Positions 59,504-64,000 of a DNA stretch of 64,000 bases are shown piece by piece. Position 1 is the first letter of the stretch. Every line of letters begins with the position of its first letter. The stretch is from Przewalskia tangutica (taxonomy: Eukaryota > Streptophyta > Magnoliopsida > Solanales > Solanaceae), in the NCBI GenBank assembly GCA_029844215.1, contig CM056725.1:33696485-33760484 (forward strand), in the 5' to 3' direction. The position numbers were made by a program, and so were the translations under genes. The notes beneath the pieces are model-generated. The model did no database searches, was not told where the DNA came from, and worked only from the letters and a program-made list of their open reading frames with translations.

Positions 59504-60515
59504 AAGATAAAAAGGAACTGCTTTGCTTGTTTATAAAAGCCTCGTATTGATTTCTAAGTGTAGTAAGATTTGTGTGATAAGTAGACATATTATGATGCTA
59601 CCGGGTTAGTGTCTTGAATTGTGCTTACGCTGTTAACCGTAAGTCCGCTGTATCGTTATTGTATCACCTACCCTCGATCGTTATACCGAGGGCTTGCCCC
59701 TCGATGCGCGGTCTATACGCCTACGCGGTTCGCGAGACTACGCGAGCAGCGGTATGCTCCGTGATTGATCATTCCGGTGTTTAGCCTGACGCGGGGATTC
59801 TATGCGGTCCGCTGAGACTACGCGGTTCGAGGCTACGCGGCCGCGGAGCCTAGGCGACGCCGGGTTGGCTGCCCTCGACGCGGAATACCTCACGCGGTTC
59901 GCGTGTGACCCACGCGGTCGCTAAGTCCGTGACTAGGCACGCACGATACTATGGGCGATTGGCCTTGCTTCGATCATTCGCGCCTAGAATAGACTACGCG
60001 CTTTTTCTATTACCGTTGTTCAGGATGGCACTATGTGCAATCGAATCGATTGTATTTGTGAAAAGGTTTTAAATACTTTGATTTTATTCCGCTTTATAGT
60101 TTCACATACTTGGTACCGTTGTAATCGACTCCTCGGGGCCGCGCTCATGCCGCAGGCGGGCAAGTGTGCTAGATCCACATTCCTGGATCTCTACGCTGGC
60201 GTCAGAGCTCCATCCTTTCCGAGGCTCTACTTTCGGGTACGATCTCCCGTTGTAGATAGTTTTGTAGCCAGGTATGGCGTGGCCCCGTCCCGCCATAGTT
60301 GTATATTTCCTGAGGTCTCAGAGTCCTCTGTACAAGATTTGATGTAATCGCTAAACCATGTTTTTATATATATGCCGAAAGGCGATGTTCTCTCACTTAA
60401 ACTATGTTCTATTTTATAAACTGCTTCATGTCTTGCTTTATATTTCCGCTGATTACTCTGATGTATGACTACTGGTGCCTCAGAGGCACTACCACGCCCC
60501 GAACGGGTCGTGACA

Positions 60516-61394
60516 GTAGGATAGCACAGATACGAGATCGGGCCATGGGTTCTTCACCTTCCACAATAGCAGATGTTCATACACCTACGCCACTTGAGGT
60601 CGCGCGAAGTTCTCAGCCTTAGCGGTCCTTTGAACCGCCTATTTTTAGGTATATCCTTAACCTCTAGAGACTTGTATGTATTGATGTTAAGATAATGTGT
60701 TAAGTGTTATGTTCTGATAGCTTTGTGCTAATATGTGATCGAGAAACCCGCGTAGTGTGCGGTAAGCCCGGGCATGGAAGTGCGAACCTTAGACTATTTC
60801 ACGATCGAGACCTTGAGGTGGTCGCCACGAGTAAAAGATTTATTTTATGTTTGACCTTATCAGAGTGCGTGAGTATACGTGGATTTATTTGTGTGATAAG
60901 TCCATGGGTAGTGCGAGACGGAAGTGTTAGCTTTCATGACGCAGGTTGGTTGGGATTGTTCCGCATCGGAACAAGACGCGCGCGGCGCTGGGTCGGGCCG
61001 AGGACCATTTGAGGGTCAACCCGCCGCCCGGCTTAGGCGGGCTTCGAGGTGGTTCCGCCAGTGGTAGGGTCACGAGGATGCTAGGCCCCGCTTAGGTGAC
61101 CATCGATGAGTTCGTGGATACGCTCTACCGTAATCGGTTCGCAAGGCCGGAATGGCCTTGGAGATCAAGTTAGTAAGATGACCAAGTTCGAGGTAGTAAC
61201 CCAAAGGTTGGAAACAAGCATTGACGGAAGTGTGGTACGGATACTAGAAAGAGTTCGAGTGTTCGAGAAGCGGTACAACGAAGTTAGGAGAAGAGAACGC
61301 AGGTTAGTTCGCCGCGCGGCCAAGAACTTGTTAGAGGAACTTTATCGTTATCCGATTGAGAAGGAACATTCGACGAATGTTTCGGGAGGGAGAA
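60516..61394 (+). other. Element E, 3' internal region with conserved module
   Basis: Best plus-strand copy of the module shared with A and C. Three short ORFs (60404-60622 crossing the B junction, 60704-61012 of 102 codons, 61106-61444 of 112 codons) cover it, but I recognise no domain in them and the last runs into the LTR. Contains TATATCCTTAACCT (60650), GATAGCTTTGTGCTAA (60717), AACCTTAGA (60785), GTCACGAGG (61068) and GAGTTCGTGGAT (61108). Confidence 0.6.
61365..61394 (+). other. Polypurine tract and upstream dyad, element E
   Basis: AACATTCGACGAATGTT followed by GGGAGGGAGAA and the LTR TG. Confidence 0.8.
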
Positions 61395-61709
61395 TGTTAT
61401 ACCCCGTAGTTGCGTGGTATGTATGTGAGGACGCACGCATTTAGAGTACTACAGAAATTTTGAAAAGAAAGAAAGACGCTGAGTTTTCACTAAAAGTTTC
61501 CTGTAATTTGTGAAGAAAAAGGTTCGTTAACGAGAATTGATTCCCAGATTTGGTATATGGGCTTCTTAAATTATATTAGAATTTTGAGATTTTATTTTCT
61601 AAATGGTCACGCTGGGCCCACGGAGAAATTTACTGCTGTGGGCCCGCTTTGTTTTTGAGATTTCCGTATTTTGGATATTTTCTAAGACGAAATATTCGTA
61701 TGACGGGGC

Positions 61710-62078
61710 GACACGTGTCACCCCACGTGGCACCCTGGCCGAATTTACCTTTGTGCACAACACCCGACAGAGTCGCTGACTAAACGCTTTGCATAACTTC
61801 ATGAGGGGAAAATTCGACTATGTCGCTTTGTATTTTTGCGGATTTTTCCGAGCGACGAACATCTTTGGCCAACGGTAGGTGACACTTGTCACCCTCGCGA
61901 CGGGCAGTGCGCGGACGCCTTCCTCCTTGTTTTCAGGCCTCGCTTTGGCCTTGTTTGGCGCATTGTTTCAGGCATGTTTTGCGAGTAGGTTGTGTGCACT
62001 TGGCTTAATCTCGCCCTACACTTGCCTTGCACTTGGCATGATCTTCGCCATCGTTGGCCTTGGCTCAGGCTATAAATA
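61710..62078 (+). promoter_or_regulatory. E 3' LTR promoter
   Basis: GACACGTGTC at 61710-61719, followed by CCCCACGTGGCACC; TATAAATA at 62071-62078. Confidence 0.75.
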
Positions 62079-63064
62079 CCCCCAGCGATTTAACTTATTC
62101 ATCCACTCCTCACTTTGTCTAAGCCTTGAAAACTCTCCTCCCCTCGAGTGTTCTCGCCCCAAGCCTTCCCCTCCCCTTTGAGTGGCCTCAGGCCGAGAGC
62201 CTCCTCCCCTCGGGAAGCAGCAATGGGTACCCCCCTAGCCTAGTTGTTTTCAGATAATACCCCCTCAGGGTATAGAAATACTCTCCTAGTATTGTTATAA
62301 TGCCCAAAATACCTTAGCCTTTACCTAGTAGTATTTCAAAAGTTACCTCTATACGTAGAGCCCGTAAATACTACCTTTTGTCCTTTTAGTCTCAAACCGA
62401 AACCCTAAGGAAATCTTCATACTTGGTCAAGATTTGAGCAGGTTGGTTAGAACTTCTGGTTGTTTCGAGTGGTCGAGCGCACGGAGCGAGCTAAACCTTG
62501 CTCGTGATCGACATTATAACTTGATAATTTTGGGCTTGTCGAGGTAAATATTCTTGTCCCCTTATCAGAATCGAGTTTACATGTTGTAGATTATATAGTT
62601 GAAGTATACTATATATAGAATCAACATATACCATGCAATGTCTTTGACTTAAGCCCAATTTAAAGAAGAGAATCAATCAGAATTACATAGATCAGACATG
62701 CGAGACTTCAGGTAGCATTACCGTAGTAGAATTGTACACGCCCGCTAGACGTAACCCCCGGTTGGCTTCGTAGCCTACTGATAGAGAGAGATTTACGCTG
62801 CATGTGTGGGGAGGTCGCTAATTTTCAGAAAGATGGAAACTTGTGTTTAAGATTTAATAGACGCTGTGGCCTTATAGGTGGAAGATTACGAGTAGCGATT
62901 CTACTCAAGAGTGGAAAAGGCTAGCCTGGTTACGATCGCGAGCGCTTGCTTTGTCGATAATCGTCGCGAGGTATGCGAACCTCTTCCTATCTTTTCTAGC
63001 ATGATTGTCAGGAACTATGTAGTACCAGAGACGCATACGTGCTAAGTGATTTGTTGGTTTAAAA

Positions 63065-63111
63065 CATGTGTTATAATAGCTTTACGGGAAGTTAGTTATA
63101 ACGACCTTACG
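63065..63111 (+). other. GTTATAAC dyad element, E 3' LTR
   Basis: Same as the 5' copy less three bases in the left arm. Confidence 0.7.
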
Positions 63112-64000
63112 TAGTGAAAATGGTTTATCGATGTTAGAAGTTAAGAGACTTGATCTTATAAGATAAGAGACTTAACTTATTTGTTAACGTGACGTTGCGT
63201 GAAACCTCATTCGCGAGTAATGAGTACTTGGTTTTAAAGCGGATAATGTTTTACCGATTTCGAAATCGTAACGTATCGGCGCACCACCGCAGCTAATAAA
63301 GGAAAATGTATCAATAATGATGCGTTGTATTAAAACCAAGAGAAACCTCCATCCGCATGAAGCTAAGACGAGACAAAATGATATTACATTTTCTAGATCA
63401 TGGTCATGTAATAAGATCGTTATAAACAAGAATAAACTACTCACATATATGACATTTGTTACTCAATTGTTTTAAAAGAGATTAAGACTACGAGTTATGA
63501 AACCTTTCTAAAATAAGTGACTCGAAAGCATTTGAAATTAGGCAAATTTGAACGCTTGGAAAATAATGTTGTTACTTGATTTTACAAAAGGAAGTGTCTT
63601 GTTTACTTAAAAAGATAGTCACGATTTTTATACTACGTATCATGCGCTTATGCGAAAGTACTGAGTTGTGTGAAACTTGCCTATGCTGACGATAGCCTCA
63701 TTGCATGCGTTGTATTTCGCGGTTACCGCTCTCGACAGAGGCCATTGACCGTCGAGAACTTACTGACATGCCACAGCGACGGAGAAATTCCACGCACGCT
63801 CGCTGATCGTGTTACTTTGCTAATCGCCGACATACCGACACGACGCGTAGCGCACGCATGCTTCCATGTTGATATCGCTTATTGTTTCCCTCGGCATACC
63901 GACACGACGCGTAGCGCACGCGCATGTTTCCATTTGGAATGCCGTCTTATGGTTCCTCGACATACCGACACGACGCGTAGCGCACGCATGCTTCCATTTT

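Larger units (their letters stand above)
42198..60515 (+). mobile_element. Element B, Ty3/gypsy Tekay-like element with decayed gag-pol (interrupted by C)
   Basis: LTRs 42198-44527 and 58211-60515; internal 44528-46123 and 54954-58210 (about 4.9 kb). Gag, protease, RT, RNase H, integrase and a chromodomain-like tail occur in that order, which defines Ty3/gypsy chromoviruses. All frames are broken. Element C lies in the protease. The target duplication is visible as GTAG on both sides. Confidence 0.9.
58211..60515 (+). repeat. Element B 3' LTR
   Basis: TGTAATACCTCG to GGGTCGTGACA, 2305 bp. Differences from the 5' copy are mostly TG/CG swaps and one- to three-base indels. Confidence 0.9.
37535..64000 (+). 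mobile_element. Element E, gag-bearing non-autonomous retrotransposon (interrupted by B)
   Basis: 5' LTR 37535-40836; internal 40837-42197 and 60516-61394 (about 2.2 kb in all); 3' LTR from 61395 past the window end. The internal region has a primer site, gag with zinc knuckle and the conserved non-pol module, but no pol. E lies in the third D LTR. B inserted 24 bases after the gag zinc knuckle; the flanks of B share GTAG (42194-42197 and 60516-60519). Confidence 0.85.
61395..64000 (+). repeat. Element E 3' LTR (truncated by the window edge)
   Basis: Partner of 37535-40836; 2606 bp present, about 700 bp expected to the right. Ends in its CATACCGACACG repeats (from about 63830). Confidence 0.87.

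Noticed and set aside
60704..61444. 102- and 112-codon ORFs as a novel accessory gene in E
   Set aside because: Frame not kept in A and C, no domain recognised, and the second ORF enters the LTR; kept only as a conserved module.
1..64000. Host protein-coding genes, rRNA or centromeric satellite
   Set aside because: Nearly every stretch longer than 300 bp falls into an LTR or retroelement internal region; no exon-like ORF, rRNA segment or long monomer array was seen.

Overview
This window is plant nuclear heterochromatin made entirely of nested Ty3/gypsy-type LTR retrotransposons. I see no host gene, tRNA, rRNA or CRISPR array. The evidence is LTRs bounded by TG...CA, primer-binding sites complementary to the initiator-Met tRNA 3' end, polypurine tracts, gag zinc knuckles and one badly decayed PR-RT-RNaseH-integrase-chromodomain-like polyprotein. 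The order of domains and the large LTRs fit the Tekay/Del chromovirus lineage of eudicots. A Solanaceae-like asterid is my best guess from general resemblance, with low confidence. About three quarters of the window is LTR (individual LTRs 2.3-3.8 kb). Internal regions are only 1.5-2.2 kb except in one element.

Layout. 1-4300: plus-strand LTR X, split by a minus solo LTR of family C (896-3695). 4301-4455: AT-rich tandem repeat. 4456-5918, 21274-21588 and 24682-25749: three pieces of one plus-strand LTR (Z). Z is interrupted first by a minus-strand tandem array of family A (5919-21273, LTR-internal-LTR-internal-LTR), then by a plus solo LTR (21589-24681), then by a plus-strand tandem array of family D (25750-37534, truncated LTR-internal-LTR-internal-LTR). 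The third D LTR is interrupted by element E (5' LTR 37535-40836; internal 40837-42197 and 60516-61394; 3' LTR 61395 to beyond the window). E is interrupted just after its gag zinc knuckle by element B (LTRs 42198-44527 and 58211-60515), the only one with recognisable full pol. B is interrupted in its protease by minus-strand element C (46124-54953). The nesting is therefore C in B in E in D in Z.

How the parts relate. A, C, D and E lack a complete pol and look non-autonomous; B looks like a dead relative of the kind of element that could have supplied enzymes. Families that differ in LTR sequence share cis elements: a palindromic G-box upstream of the TATA box, a ~50-bp dyad built on two GTTATAAC octamers in every LTR that extends far enough, a hairpin-like dyad just upstream of the polypurine tract, and (in A, C and E) a several-hundred-bp internal module with no recognised coding function.

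Quality caution. Sister copies differ in clusters of small indels and TG/CG/CA swaps inside long identical stretches. Much of the frame disruption may therefore be base-calling error at methylated sites rather than mutation.
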